Shown in pieces: positions 8,822 to 17,681 of a DNA stretch of 49,363 bases. The translations under genes and the position numbers were made by a program. Positions within the stretch are counted from its first letter, which is position 1. Each line of letters opens with the position of its first letter. The stretch covers positions 1 through 49,363 of the forward strand of contig PAQL01000028.1 in the NCBI GenBank assembly GCA_002709295.1. The letters are read 5' to 3'. The notes below the pieces were generated by a model. It searched no databases. It was not told where the DNA came from and saw only the letters and a list, made by a program, of their open reading frames with translations. This DNA is from Phycisphaerae bacterium (GTDB taxonomy: Bacteria > Planctomycetota > Phycisphaerae > Phycisphaerales > SM1A02).

Positions 8822-10272
8822 GAGCCGGAACCATCGGGGGCGGGATCGTCGTCGCAGCAGTCCTTCGCCCCGGGGCCGAAGCGGATCGCGTTCTTGCCGT
8901 TCCGCTTGGAATCCATCGCGAGCTGATCGGCATGTCGAAGCAGGCTCTGCCCGTCGTGGCCGTCCCATGGGAAGGTGGCCAGTCCGGCCGAGATGCTGAG
9001 GGAGCCCTCGGCCTCCACGCCGAGCTGAGGGAACTTGAGTTCGCAGACCTTGGCCTGGAACCGGTGCGCGATGTCCTCGACGGATTCCGGCGGGGCGGAC
9101 CGTTCGTTCCTCGGTCCATCGGGATCCGAGAAGATCACCACGAACTCGTCGCCGCCGATCCGGAAGACATGGTCGCCGCGACGGATGGTGGATCGGAGCA
9201 GATCGACCGTCTGTCTCAGGACCTCGTCGCCCGCATCGTGTCCGTAGCGGTCGTTGTAGGTCTTGAAGTTGTCGATGTCGAACACCATGACCGTGACGAT
9301 CCGACGTTCCTGTCGAGCCGACTCGAGGGTGTCCGCGAGGATCCGTTCGAAGGCCCTTCGATTGCCTGCTTCGGTGAGTTCGTCGGTCTCGGTGAGCTTC
9401 TCGAGGCGACGGATCCGCTGATCCAGTCCCATCCAGATCCCCAGCCACTCCGCCCAGCGTTCGAGATCGGCCCGGCCGACCGTCGAGGACACGATGGTGG
9501 CGATGTGGTCATCCTCGAGTCGGATCGGAGCCGAGTTCCTCGACTCCTCGGGATCGAACTCGTCGGGAAAGAGGAGGTGGACGTCACCGGTGCCAAGGTG
9601 GGCTCTGATCATCGTGAGCGAGGTGCCACGGAAGGAACCATCGTTCTCGATGATCGACATCACGAGATCGATGTCGCCGATCTGACGGGACCGGCTCTCG
9701 AACCCATCGTCGTGCTCGACGGGCGTGCCGGTCGACGGCGCCTCGGAGGCGGTCGGTTCCCCGACATCATCTCGGTGACCGTCCTGCGTTCCGGATTCGT
9801 CGAAGCCTCCGGGCCGAGGCGGTGCGGAGGACGCCGCGGGGGTTCGGCGGGGGCTGATCGAAGGATCGCCGGATCCGAGCGCGAGGCGAAGCCGTCCGGG
9901 GGTGGGGGGGACCTCGATGGCATCGTCGAATCCCTCGACGAGGGCCGAATCGATGGCGTCATGCCGTCCGCTGGGCACCATGAGCACCAGCCTGACCCGG
10001 CGTTCGAGGACTTCGAAGGCGTCGACGATCCGTCGGGCGGAGAACTCCGGGATGGTGACCGGGATGAGGACCGTCTCGATCGGATCGCTGGTGGTCGCGA
10101 GTCCCACCGTGGCGATCGCCTCGTAGATGTCGTCGGCGACCTCCGTCCGGTCCGAAGTGATCTCCTCCACGAGATCGATGGTGTCGAGATGTTCGTTCCC
10201 GCCGCGCACCACGAGCACCCGGGCTTCAGCCCGGTCTCCAGAGCCCTGCTTGGCGGTGTTCTCGTGATTCAT
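8818..10272 (-). CDS. GGDEF diguanylate cyclase with N-terminal receiver-like and GAF-like regions
   Basis: Predicted to make cyclic di-GMP from two GTP. The catalytic GGDEF is intact at about residues 373-377 (FRIGGDEFVVIF). The inhibitory RxxD site lies at the canonical five-residue spacing before it (R364 and D367), so product inhibition is expected. FDIDNFKTYND supplies the metal-binding Asp. Residues 17-130 look like a receiver-type alpha/beta domain without a recognisable phospho-acceptor Asp pattern. A low-complexity linker follows (135-195), then a GAF-like region (200-290) that could be the sensor. There is no membrane span, so it should be cytosolic. Length is 484 residues. It overlaps its upstream neighbour by four bases (ATGA) and the downstream phosphoesterase (GTGA). 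Confidence 0.9.
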   Translation of the reverse strand: MNHENTAKQGSGDRAEARVLVVRGGNEHLDTIDLVEEITSDRTEVADDIYEAIATVGLATTSDPIETVLIPVTIPEFSARRIVDAFEVLERRVRLVLMVPSGRHDAIDSALVEGFDDAIEVPPTPGRLRLALGSGDPSISPRRTPAASSAPPRPGGFDESGTQDGHRDDVGEPTASEAPSTGTPVEHDDGFESRSRQIGDIDLVMSIIENDGSFRGTSLTMIRAHLGTGDVHLLFPDEFDPEESRNSAPIRLEDDHIATIVSSTVGRADLERWAEWLGIWMGLDQRIRRLEKLTETDELTEAGNRRAFERILADTLESARQERRIVTVMVFDIDNFKTYNDRYGHDAGDEVLRQTVDLLRSTIRRGDHVFRIGGDEFVVIFSDPDGPRNERSAPPESVEDIAHRFQAKVCELKFPQLGVEAEGSLSISAGLATFPWDGHDGQSLLRHADQLAMDSKRNGKNAIRFGPGAKDCCDDDPAPDGSGS

Positions 10273-11006
10273 GACGTTCGGGGTCCCCGGTCCTCGGATT
10301 CGTCGTCGGCATGGTCCTCGAAGTCCAGCGCGTCGAGGAGTTCCTGGAGTTCGTCACTACTCAGCGTGGTTCGCTCGGGTTCTTCGGCATCGCCCGCTTC
10401 CGGAGCCGGATCCGGGACATCGCCTGAACGATCCTTCTCTTCCGCATCACCCGCATCCGGATCGCCGGCATAGATCTCCATCGCGATCCGCTCGGAGCAG
10501 TTCCAGATCGGAACCGAGGGCATGTACTGGCGGGTGGAGTTGAAGAGGCCGGAAAGATCGCCCCAGGAATCACGGTTCGCCACCACCAGCACGTTCTGAC
10601 GGTTGAGCTCCCACTTCCTCTGCAGGCGACGCTCGCGCTCGAGTCTTCCGAGCAGGCTGATCGCCATCAGGGGATGGTTCGCGGTGAAGACGTTGGTGTT
10701 CGCGGAATCATCGGAGCGATCGGAAAGAAGCTCCATCAGGGGGGCCGGGAGCTGCTCGCCGGGGGCGATGAGAACCACATACCGCTTGCAGACGGCATCG
10801 TCGTCCATCGGGTTGGAGTCGTCCGCCGTGATGGTCATCTCGATCTCGCTCTTCTGGGTCGAGTCTAGCACCGGACTTCCCGGATTCCTGCTCAACCGGA
10901 TGACTCGCACCCCGGAGCCGGACGAGTCGGCGCTATCGGAACCCAGGACCCCCGATTCGGGCCTCTGAACGGGATCCTCTTCGATCCGAACCCTGAAAAG
11001 ACTCAT
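10269..11006 (-). CDS. uncharacterised receiver-like protein of the GGDEF operon
   Basis: I do not recognise a named family. The 245-residue protein has a low-complexity N-terminus (about 1-65), a compact central alpha/beta region beginning CKRYVVLIAPGEQLP and running to SVPIWNCSERIAMEIY (about 70-180), and an acidic tail ending in a predicted helix, SSDELQELLDALDFED. The central part has the alternating strand-helix rhythm of a response-regulator receiver and parallels the N-terminus of the next gene product, again without a clear acceptor Asp. Start ATG at 11006 overlaps the amidotransferase stop (TGATG). An internal TAGACT at about 10861-10866 on the coding strand could be a second promoter. 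A role beside the cyclase is inferred from position only. Confidence 0.7.
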   Translation of the reverse strand: MSLFRVRIEEDPVQRPESGVLGSDSADSSGSGVRVIRLSRNPGSPVLDSTQKSEIEMTITADDSNPMDDDAVCKRYVVLIAPGEQLPAPLMELLSDRSDDSANTNVFTANHPLMAISLLGRLERERRLQRKWELNRQNVLVVANRDSWGDLSGLFNSTRQYMPSVPIWNCSERIAMEIYAGDPDAGDAEEKDRSGDVPDPAPEAGDAEEPERTTLSSDELQELLDALDFEDHADDESEDRGPRTS

Positions 11007-11671
11007 CACGCCCGGTTCCGAGCGGCCTCGACCAGGCGGGCGAAGACCTCCAGACCGACCGCCGGGTCCTCGGTTCGCTCGGGATGCCACTGGACCCCCT
11101 CGACGTGGGCCCGGGAGGGGCAGCGAACCGCCTCCACCACCCCGTCCGGTGCGGTGGCGACCACCTCGAGTGAGCCCGGATCGGCGAGTGCCTGGCGGTG
11201 GTGGCTGTAGACCCGGCCCTTGAACACCGGACCTTCGACCGTGTGGAGGGTGCCGTTCCAGTGGTCTTCCGCGGTTTCCAGGGTGTCCGGAAGATGCTGA
11301 TCGAGTCGTCCGCCCGCATGCAGACCGAGAAGCTGCATGCCGAGGCAGATGCCGAGGATGGGCCGGTTCGGATCGTCCGCCAGCAGATGATCGAGCAGTT
11401 CGATCTCGAAGGTCTGTCGATCCGGGTCGATCAGGGTCGCCTCGGGGTGGACCTCCTCACCGAACGTCCTGGTGTCGGGATCGTCACCTCCGGTGAGCAC
11501 CAGTCCGTGGATCTTCCCGAGGATCTCTGCGCCGCTGCCCGGCAGGGGAGTCAGGGGCACGGGGATCCCTCCGCAGGCGGAGACCGCCCGCATGTAGGTT
11601 CGACGGACCCGGATCTGGTCCTCGACCAGATCACAGGTGATCCCGATGAGTGGCTTGTCGTGCGTGGTCAT
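11006..11671 (-). CDS. class I glutamine amidotransferase-like peptidase (PuuD / gamma-glutamyl hydrolase family)
   Basis: Peptidase C26 family enzyme that hydrolyses gamma-glutamyl amide bonds, as PuuD does on gamma-glutamyl-GABA. The catalytic triad is complete: nucleophile C109 in ILGICLGMQ, and H196 and E198 in VQWHPE. KIHGLVLTGGDDPD is the family-typical start of the amidotransferase fold. Length is 221 residues, slightly short of PuuD. The ATG at 11671 begins MTTHDKPLIGITCD, matching the family N-terminus. It is first in the four-gene operon. No other putrescine-degradation gene is near, so the actual substrate is open. Confidence 0.85.
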   Translation of the reverse strand: MTTHDKPLIGITCDLVEDQIRVRRTYMRAVSACGGIPVPLTPLPGSGAEILGKIHGLVLTGGDDPDTRTFGEEVHPEATLIDPDRQTFEIELLDHLLADDPNRPILGICLGMQLLGLHAGGRLDQHLPDTLETAEDHWNGTLHTVEGPVFKGRVYSHHRQALADPGSLEVVATAPDGVVEAVRCPSRAHVEGVQWHPERTEDPAVGLEVFARLVEAARNRA

Positions 11672-12025
11672 GGGTGATCGAGCGATCCGGAGGGGTTGCT
11701 GGTCCCTGCCCTGGGGGGACCCGAGCAGGCTCGGGCCGTGGTGTGGACTCCGGTCTTCGATTGGGCGTCCGCTTGATGGTGGGCGGCCGCGGTTCGAGGC
11801 CCGGGAGGGGCCTCCGGCCTCCGAAACGTCGTTCGAGAGGCTCTGCGTGGCCATGGTGGCCCATTCGGAACCGCGATGCAAGCAGGACTTGCCCGTTCCG
11901 CGGTCAATGAGTACCCTTTTCGATTCGTCGCCGCTGCGGGGCCGGACCCGTGGCGGCTGCCACCAGGAGGTGGCATTCGAGACACCAACCCGTCGATTCG
12001 GCGGGAAGAACCGGACTTTCGAACC
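11672..12025. other. 354-base divergent intergenic region upstream of rpsR
   Basis: No convincing gene. Open frames here are complements of each other and show no family motifs. The region must hold the promoters of the amidotransferase operon (minus) and of rpsR (plus). A short inverted repeat, GCAAG/CTTGC, sits at 11878-11892 just ahead of the proposed rpsR promoter. Confidence 0.5.
11889..11917 (+). promoter_or_regulatory. predicted sigma-70-type promoter of rpsR
   Basis: TTGCCC (11889-11894), a 17-base spacer and TACCCT (11912-11917). This would give a leader of about 100 bases before the rpsR ATG at 12026. No experimental support. Confidence 0.4.
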
Positions 12026-12256
12026 ATGACTCAGTTCCAGACCGCACCGACCATTCCGCTCAAGACCGGCACCGACGGCAAGGATTACATCGACTACAAG
12101 TCGGTGGACGACCTCCGCAGGCTCATGACGCCCAACGGGAAGATCTACACCCGCAAGCGACTTGGAGCCTCCGCCCGGGAGCAGCGCCGGGTCGCCCAGG
12201 CGATCAAGCGGGCCAGGTACATGGCACTTCTGCCCTACACCAGCGCCACGCTCTGA
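12026..12256 (+). CDS. rpsR: small ribosomal subunit protein bS18
   Basis: A 76-residue ribosomal protein that binds 16S rRNA with S6 on the platform. The segment [12 protein letters not shown], then [18 protein letters not shown], then [13 protein letters not shown] aligns along the full length of bS18. It begins at the ATG at 12026. In many bacteria rpsR is in an operon with rpsF, ssb and rplI; here it stands alone between a divergent amidotransferase operon and a hairpin terminator. Confidence 0.95.
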   Translation: MTQFQTAPTIPLKTGTDGKDYIDYKSVDDLRRLMTPNGKIYTRKRLGASAREQRRVAQAIKRARYMALLPYTSATL

Positions 12257-12296
12257 TCCGCGCTCGGCCGCGACGCTCATCGAGCCGCCAGACATC

Positions 12297-12327
12297 GAAG
12301 GCCCGGCTTCAAGGAAGCCGGGCCTTC
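12297..12327. terminator. hairpin terminator between rpsR and the TPR gene
   Basis: Perfect 13-base-pair inverted repeat GAAGGCCCGGCTT / AAGCCGGGCCTTC with a five-base loop (CAAGG). It lies 40 bases after the rpsR stop and 36 bases before the stop of the convergent TPR gene, so it can serve both. There is no true U tract. Confidence 0.8.
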
Positions 12328-12363
12328 TCGTGTTCGGAGCTTGTTAGAGGGACGGAACCTCGA

Positions 12364-13743
12364 TCAATTCGAGGTTCGACGGGTGCTTCGGGTGATGGCA
12401 TCGACCGCGGCTCGTGGAAGTCCGATCGTCCAGGCCAAGGCCCATCGGGTGAACAGGCGGCTTCGAATGCGTCGCAGGCCACGATCGCTGGGGTCGATGA
12501 TCAGACCGCGCCGGATCCAGTTGAAGCACATCACGAAGCGATGATCCGCGAGGGCTGCAAGGGCGAGATTGTGGAGGCTGCGGAGACAGTTCGGATCACG
12601 CCGAAGGATCCGTCGCGAGATGGCGATGCCTCCGCAGCGGTCGCCCAGCCGGTAGCGGCATGCGGCGAGTCGACGCAGCACGTCGAGATCCTCGGGGTGG
12701 GAGGCCGCGAGTCGTTCCAGCAGCGGATGAGCCTCGGGAAGCAGATCGACCTCGACCAGAAGGCTGGAGAGGTGCTTGCTTTCGTCACTGGTTTCCTCGT
12801 CCGAGATCCGGAGCAGGGCCTCCCGCAGCTGCCGCCGGGCCTCGTCGATGCGTCCGCTGCCGATCAGGGCCTCCGCCAGACGGCGTCGAACCAGGGGGGT
12901 CTCGGGGTCGAGTCTTCGAACGACCTCGAACTCGACCCTGGCGTCATCGAATCGGCGCATCGAGAGCGCGGTGATGCCGAGTTCCCAGTGGGCGTCGAGG
13001 TTCGCGGGTTCGATCTCGAGCACGCGGCGGAATCGATCGATCGCTTCGGGTCTGCGATCGAGCCTGACCAGGAGCCGGCCGGCGGCCAGGAGGCTCTCGA
13101 TCGAGGCGGGGTTCTCACGCAGTTCGGCGAGGTGGAGCTGCAGGGCCCGCTCGGGGCGACCGCTTCCGGCCAGGAGGCCGGCGATGCGGGAACGAAGGCC
13201 CGGCATTCTCGGGGACTGTCGCATCGCCTCCCGATAGCACCAGCTGGCGCGATCGTCCTGGCCGATGTCGGCCTGCAGATCACCCATGGCCACCAGGCAG
13301 AAGGGCATCTCCTCGAAGGCCTGCTGGGCCTCGAAGTAGATCAGCTCCGCGTCCTCGGGCCGGCCCAGTCGATGAAGGATCGCGATCCGGACCGCATGAC
13401 AGTGTTCATCGACCTCTCCGGCGGCGGTGGCGCGTTCGGCGAGATCAAGGGCCTCCTCGAGTCGCTCGAGACGGAGGCAGAGCTCGGCGCTGGCGGCAAG
13501 GGGTCGGGGATCTCCGGGAAGCAGGGCGACCGCCTGGCGCATCGAGGCGAGGGCCTCCTCGGTCCGATCGAGGGTTTCGAGGACGCCGGCCAGGGCGGCA
13601 TGCCATTCACCGCGTGATGGATCGATGTCGATCGCCTGCCGCAGCGACTGCTCCGCCTCGAGTCCGCGTCCCAGCGAGAGAAGCTGTTCCGCACGGGCGG
13701 CATGTTCTTCGGCGTGATCCCAATCGTGCATCGGATCGTCCAT
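12364..13743 (-). CDS. tetratricopeptide-repeat protein
   Basis: A 459-residue soluble protein made almost wholly of TPR units from about residue 10 to 420. Recurrent helices of the type AEQLLSLGRGLEAEQSLRQA, then WHAALAGVLETLDRTEEALA, repeat at about 34-residue spacing. No signal peptide, enzyme motif or membrane span is visible, so a scaffold or assembly role is most likely. The ATG at 13743 has AAGGAA eight bases upstream; an ATG at 13764 lacks a ribosome site. The C-terminus after the last repeat is basic (RLFTRWALAWTIG then RSTRRTSN). It is divergent from the HEAT-repeat lipoprotein with an intergenic gap of about 130 bases. Partner unknown. Confidence 0.85.
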   Translation of the reverse strand: MDDPMHDWDHAEEHAARAEQLLSLGRGLEAEQSLRQAIDIDPSRGEWHAALAGVLETLDRTEEALASMRQAVALLPGDPRPLAASAELCLRLERLEEALDLAERATAAGEVDEHCHAVRIAILHRLGRPEDAELIYFEAQQAFEEMPFCLVAMGDLQADIGQDDRASWCYREAMRQSPRMPGLRSRIAGLLAGSGRPERALQLHLAELRENPASIESLLAAGRLLVRLDRRPEAIDRFRRVLEIEPANLDAHWELGITALSMRRFDDARVEFEVVRRLDPETPLVRRRLAEALIGSGRIDEARRQLREALLRISDEETSDESKHLSSLLVEVDLLPEAHPLLERLAASHPEDLDVLRRLAACRYRLGDRCGGIAISRRILRRDPNCLRSLHNLALAALADHRFVMCFNWIRRGLIIDPSDRGLRRIRSRLFTRWALAWTIGLPRAAVDAITRSTRRTSN

Positions 13744-13782
13744 CTGACTGATTCCTTCGACCATCGGAGGCAGGGGAGGTCG

Positions 13783-13788
13783 TAGAAT
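13783..13788 (+). promoter_or_regulatory. -10 box of the HEAT-repeat gene
   Basis: TAGAAT directly abuts the ATG at 13789. If this is the -10, that ATG is upstream of the transcript start, which supports the GTG at 13873 as the real initiation codon. Confidence 0.45.
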
Positions 13789-13872
13789 ATGCCTGTCGAC
13801 CCGCCTTGGCGCGATCTTCAACGTCCAGACCCCCGGTTTCCCGATGCAGGTACGGGGATAGGTGGTATCACA

Positions 13873-16008
13873 GTGACGAGATTCTCGGACGAACCCAGCA
13901 CGCTTCCTTCCGGACGACTCGCGTCGGTGGTGATGGTGGCGTCCCTGATGATCGGCTGTGCGGGTTCCGACCAGAAGCTTGAGACCGCTTCGATGACCGC
14001 GATCCGCGGCTGGACTCCGACTCCGGCGTCCCTGTTCGTCACCGGTGACGACCTGCAATTCCTCATCGGGCTGCTCGAGGATCCGGCGGTTCCGCCCGGA
14101 TTCCGCAAGGAGGCCGCCAGCCGACTGTCGCGGACGGCCGATCCGGATGCGGCCGAGGCGATCGCCCGGGTGCTTCGAGGTGAGAACGAGGAGATCCGCA
14201 CATCGGTGCTCGATGGTCTCCGACTCGCCGCACCGCTGCCGCTGCCGGTGGTCCGCAAGCTCGTCACCCTCGTCGAGGACGGGGTCCTGAGTCCCGGATC
14301 GGTCGCTCTGGTCCTGGGGGGCGACTCCGGGGTCTCCGTCCAGCTGATCGTCGATCGAATCGCCGAACTCGATGAACGCGAACGCCGGATCCGGCTCTAC
14401 GACCTGCTCGGGCGGCTCGGGGATCCCATGGCTCCGAGTTCCCTCGTCGCGGCGATCGGACGAGTGAGGGATTCCGAGGAGCTCGCGGCGATCGATGCCG
14501 CCCTGCAGCGATGGTCCAACATGAAGGGGGGGATGACTCCCGCCCAGTGGCAGGCGTGGTGGACGAGTCTGAGCATGGAGGGCGACGAGTCCCAGGGCAT
14601 GCGGAGACTGGCGAATCGAATCGCGAGTGAGACCGCTCGGGCCGGCGCCGCCGAGGCACGAGCCCTCGAGGCGGAATCCCGGGCCGACCGACTGGCGGGC
14701 CGGATCGCGGAACTGCATGCGAGGCTTCTCGCCCTGCTTCCGGAGGCGGAACAGGTCGAACGCATCCAGAGCATGCTTCGAGACGAGGAGGCACTCGTCC
14801 GTCTGGCGGCGATCGGGCAGGTCGAAAGAATGCTTCGAGATGCCCGGGTCCTTCCGGACGGCATCCGTCAGGACATGCTGATCGGGCTCGGGGACTCCGA
14901 TCCCGGGATCCGCATCCGGGCCGCCGAGGTGCTCGATGCGATGGGGGCCGCCGACTTCGCGGCCACGCTCGTGCGTTCGCTCGAGAAGGAGTCCGATCCG
15001 AAGGTGATTCGAGCCGGTCTCCGGGTGCTCGGAAGTCGTCCCCGACCGGAGGCGATCCCTTTCGCCCTCGAGCGTCTTCGCAGCCCCGACGGGGAGACCG
15101 AGCGGCTCGCCGCGGGCGTGATCGCCTCCGTCGCCATCGAGGGAGCCCTCGATCCTGAGGCCAGGGAACAGGTCCGACGTCGTTTCGCCGAGGATCGAGG
15201 CTCGATCGACAGCCGTGATGAAGCCACCCTTGCGGTGCTGCTCGCCGATCAACCCGATCAGGAGATCGGACTGCTCGACGACCCCGAGGAATCGGTTCGA
15301 CGAGGCGCCGCGGAGGCCTATCGAACCCTCGGGCTTCGAGACCTCCTCCTTTCAATGGCGAGGAACCCGACCGTCGCCCGCGTCGCGATCCAGGCCTGGG
15401 CGACCACCGACGAGCCGGTGGGAGCGCAGAACGTCCGGGCGCTGCTGGAGCTGCGGCCCGACCCGACCGGCCCCGAAGCCGAGGTCGACGTGGCCACCTG
15501 GCGGTCGGCGATGGTCAGGATTCTCCAGGCGATGGCCGTCGAGGACATCGCCACCTCCGAGAAGCTCCTGGCGGACGAGCCCGAACTGCTCGAAAGCCGC
15601 TGTGCGATGCTGCGAAGAGGAACCTCGCCGGAATCGATGCCGGACGAGGATGCTCGATCCGAGTTGCACACGCTGCTGGGCCGGAACCTGCTGGGGGCCG
15701 GACGGCCCCTGGAGGCGGCCGCGGAACTCACCGCCGCGGGGGGGGAGAATCCGGAGTCCCCGCTCCGGAAGGAGCTCTTCACCGCCTTCCTGCTCGCCGA
15801 GGAGTGGGATGAAGCGTCGAGACTGGAACCGGCCCCGGAGGCCTGGATCTCCTTTCTCGAGAATCGCCCCGATCTGGAGCAGGAATTCGCTCGTCGCCTC
15901 GCCGACGAGATCGACCGTCGATTCGACGGTCGGCTGGACGACGCCTTCGTGGGTCGGATGGATGTCGTCCGGGACCGTTTCGGGACCGCCACCACCCTCG
16001 GTGGCTGA
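13873..16008 (+). CDS. HEAT-repeat lipoprotein
   Basis: A 711-residue protein. From the GTG at 13873 it begins VTRFSDEP, followed by a hydrophobic stretch (SVVMVASLMIG) and a Cys, a plausible but imperfect lipobox (MIGC), so export and lipid anchoring are likely. Residues about 50-200 and 300-490 contain HEAT-like alpha-helical repeats (for example DPDAAEAIARVL, DSDPGIRIRAAEVLDAMG, DDPEESVRRGAAEAYRTLG). A helical, alanine-rich segment between them (about 255-295) may be a coiled coil. The C-terminal 200 residues are helical, with no recognised domain. An upstream ATG at 13789 would destroy the signal-peptide layout. Role unknown; HEAT solenoids usually bind partners. It is followed after about 100 bases by fumC in the same direction. 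Confidence 0.72.
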   Translation: MTRFSDEPSTLPSGRLASVVMVASLMIGCAGSDQKLETASMTAIRGWTPTPASLFVTGDDLQFLIGLLEDPAVPPGFRKEAASRLSRTADPDAAEAIARVLRGENEEIRTSVLDGLRLAAPLPLPVVRKLVTLVEDGVLSPGSVALVLGGDSGVSVQLIVDRIAELDERERRIRLYDLLGRLGDPMAPSSLVAAIGRVRDSEELAAIDAALQRWSNMKGGMTPAQWQAWWTSLSMEGDESQGMRRLANRIASETARAGAAEARALEAESRADRLAGRIAELHARLLALLPEAEQVERIQSMLRDEEALVRLAAIGQVERMLRDARVLPDGIRQDMLIGLGDSDPGIRIRAAEVLDAMGAADFAATLVRSLEKESDPKVIRAGLRVLGSRPRPEAIPFALERLRSPDGETERLAAGVIASVAIEGALDPEAREQVRRRFAEDRGSIDSRDEATLAVLLADQPDQEIGLLDDPEESVRRGAAEAYRTLGLRDLLLSMARNPTVARVAIQAWATTDEPVGAQNVRALLELRPDPTGPEAEVDVATWRSAMVRILQAMAVEDIATSEKLLADEPELLESRCAMLRRGTSPESMPDEDARSELHTLLGRNLLGAGRPLEAAAELTAAGGENPESPLRKELFTAFLLAEEWDEASRLEPAPEAWISFLENRPDLEQEFARRLADEIDRRFDGRLDDAFVGRMDVVRDRFGTATTLGG

Positions 16009-16109
16009 CACGTCCCGAGCCCGCCTCAGATACCATCATCGATTCACCGATCGCGGTCCCGGTGCGGCCGCGAGTCATCTCGGAAGCCAGTCAGTCACGG
16101 AGATCTCTC

Positions 16110-17681
16110 ATGGCCCGCGCTTCAGGCGAATCCGGAGTCGCGACTCGAATCGAACGAGACACCATGGGAGAGATGCCTGTGCCGTCCGATGCCCTGTACG
16201 GGGCGACCACGCAGCGCGCGGTGCTCAACTTCCCGGTGTCCGGACGCCCCGTTCCCGCCGAGGTCATCCGCGCCTTCGCGGAACTCAAGCGTGCCGGTGC
16301 GGAAGTCAACGGACGGCTCGGAGTGGTGCCTCGATCGGTGACGAGGTTGATCGTCAAGGCATGCGATCAGCTGATCGAGGGGCTCGACGGTCGTGGTGAT
16401 CGACCCCGGTCCTGGTGGTTGAACCAGTTCCCGGTGGACGTCTACCAGACGGGTTCTGGCACCAGCACGAACATGAACATGAACGAGGTCGTCTCCAATC
16501 TCGCCTGCCTTGCCGCGGGCAACGAGCTCGGCAGTCGTGACCCCGTGCATCCCAACGACCACGTGAACCAGGGGCAGAGCAGCAACGACACCTTTCCGAC
16601 CGCGATGCAGGTCGCGGGAGCGGTGTCGATCCGGCGCGAACTCGTGCCGGCGCTGACCCGGCTGCACAAGGGGCTGCTCCGGAAGGCGGACCGCTGGGAC
16701 GAGGTGGTCAAGACCGGGCGGACCCACCTTCAGGACGCGACCCCGATGAGGGTCGGACAGGAGTTCTCCGGTTTCGCCGCGCAGATCGAGGAGTCGATCA
16801 TCCGGTGCGGTCGGGCGATGGCCCGCCTCGCGGGCAATCTTCCGATCGGAGGAACCGCGGTCGGGACGGGGATCAACACCCATCCGGACTTCGGTGGCGG
16901 AGTCGCGGAGCGGCTCTCCAGACGACTGAAGGTCGAGTTCAGCGAGGCGAGGAATCACTTCGAGGCCCAGGCGACCCGCGACTGCGTGGTCGAGGCCTCC
17001 GGCGAACTCAAGACCATCGCGACCAGTCTCTCGAAGATCGCGAACGACATCCGCTGGCTGGGTTCCGGTCCGCGCTGCGGCCTCGGGGAGCTCGTCCTGC
17101 CCGCTACCCAGCCCGGGTCGTCGATCATGCCGGCCAAGGTGAATCCCGTGATCTGCGAAAGCGTGATCCAGGTGGCCTGCCAGGTCGTCGGTCATGATGC
17201 CGCGATCACCCTCGGCGGCTTCGGCGGGGTCGGTTCGGTGCTCCAGCTCAACGTCGCGATGCCGATGATGGCCTGGTCGCTGCAGGATTCGATCCGGCTG
17301 CTCGCCAATGCCGCCACGATCCTCCAGGACAAGTGCGTGAAGGATCTCCAGCTCGACCGCGCCGTGGTGGAGGAGAACGTCGAGCGAAGTCTCATGAACT
17401 GCACGTGTCTGGCCCCCGAGATCGGTTACGAGAACGCGGCCGCGATCGCCAAGGAGGCGCACGCCCGGGGAGCTTCGGTCCGGGAGATCGCCTCCGAGAG
17501 GGCCGGGATCGACGAGGCCCGGCTCGACGAACTTCTCGACGCCCGCGCCATGACCGAACCCTCAGCCGGAGACTCCCCCGGTTCCCGCGCCGGGAGCAGG
17601 AAGGGGACCGGGAAGGGCAGGAAGAAGGCCACGAACAGGAAGTCACCGAGAAAAGGCAGCACCAAGGGAGCACGAAGATGA
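16110..17681 (+). CDS. fumC: class II fumarate hydratase with a long basic C-terminal tail
   Basis: Iron-independent fumarase converting fumarate and malate in the citric acid cycle. The 523-residue protein carries the fumarase/aspartase signature GSSIMPAKVNP at about residues 335-345. Also present are TGSGTSTNMNMNEV, NDHVNQGQSSND and GRTHLQDATPMR, which match FumC closely. GGAG lies seven bases before the ATG at 16110. The enzyme core ends near residue 480. After it comes a tail of about 40 residues, rich in Lys, Arg, Gly and Ser and starting GSRAGSRKGTGKGRKK, which ordinary FumC lacks. The stop overlaps the next gene (ATGA). A TACCAT at 16031 could be the -10 box. Confidence 0.95.
   Translation: MARASGESGVATRIERDTMGEMPVPSDALYGATTQRAVLNFPVSGRPVPAEVIRAFAELKRAGAEVNGRLGVVPRSVTRLIVKACDQLIEGLDGRGDRPRSWWLNQFPVDVYQTGSGTSTNMNMNEVVSNLACLAAGNELGSRDPVHPNDHVNQGQSSNDTFPTAMQVAGAVSIRRELVPALTRLHKGLLRKADRWDEVVKTGRTHLQDATPMRVGQEFSGFAAQIEESIIRCGRAMARLAGNLPIGGTAVGTGINTHPDFGGGVAERLSRRLKVEFSEARNHFEAQATRDCVVEASGELKTIATSLSKIANDIRWLGSGPRCGLGELVLPATQPGSSIMPAKVNPVICESVIQVACQVVGHDAAITLGGFGGVGSVLQLNVAMPMMAWSLQDSIRLLANAATILQDKCVKDLQLDRAVVEENVERSLMNCTCLAPEIGYENAAAIAKEAHARGASVREIASERAGIDEARLDELLDARAMTEPSAGDSPGSRAGSRKGTGKGRKKATNRKSPRKGSTKGARR

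Noticed and set aside
11669-11856. In-frame upstream start for the amidotransferase near 11854
   Set aside because: The added residues are low complexity and unlike the family; the ATG at 11671 matches the usual N-terminus.
13744-15252. Extension of the TPR frame upstream to a 962-residue protein
   Set aside because: It is antisense to the HEAT-repeat gene and shows no TPR pattern.
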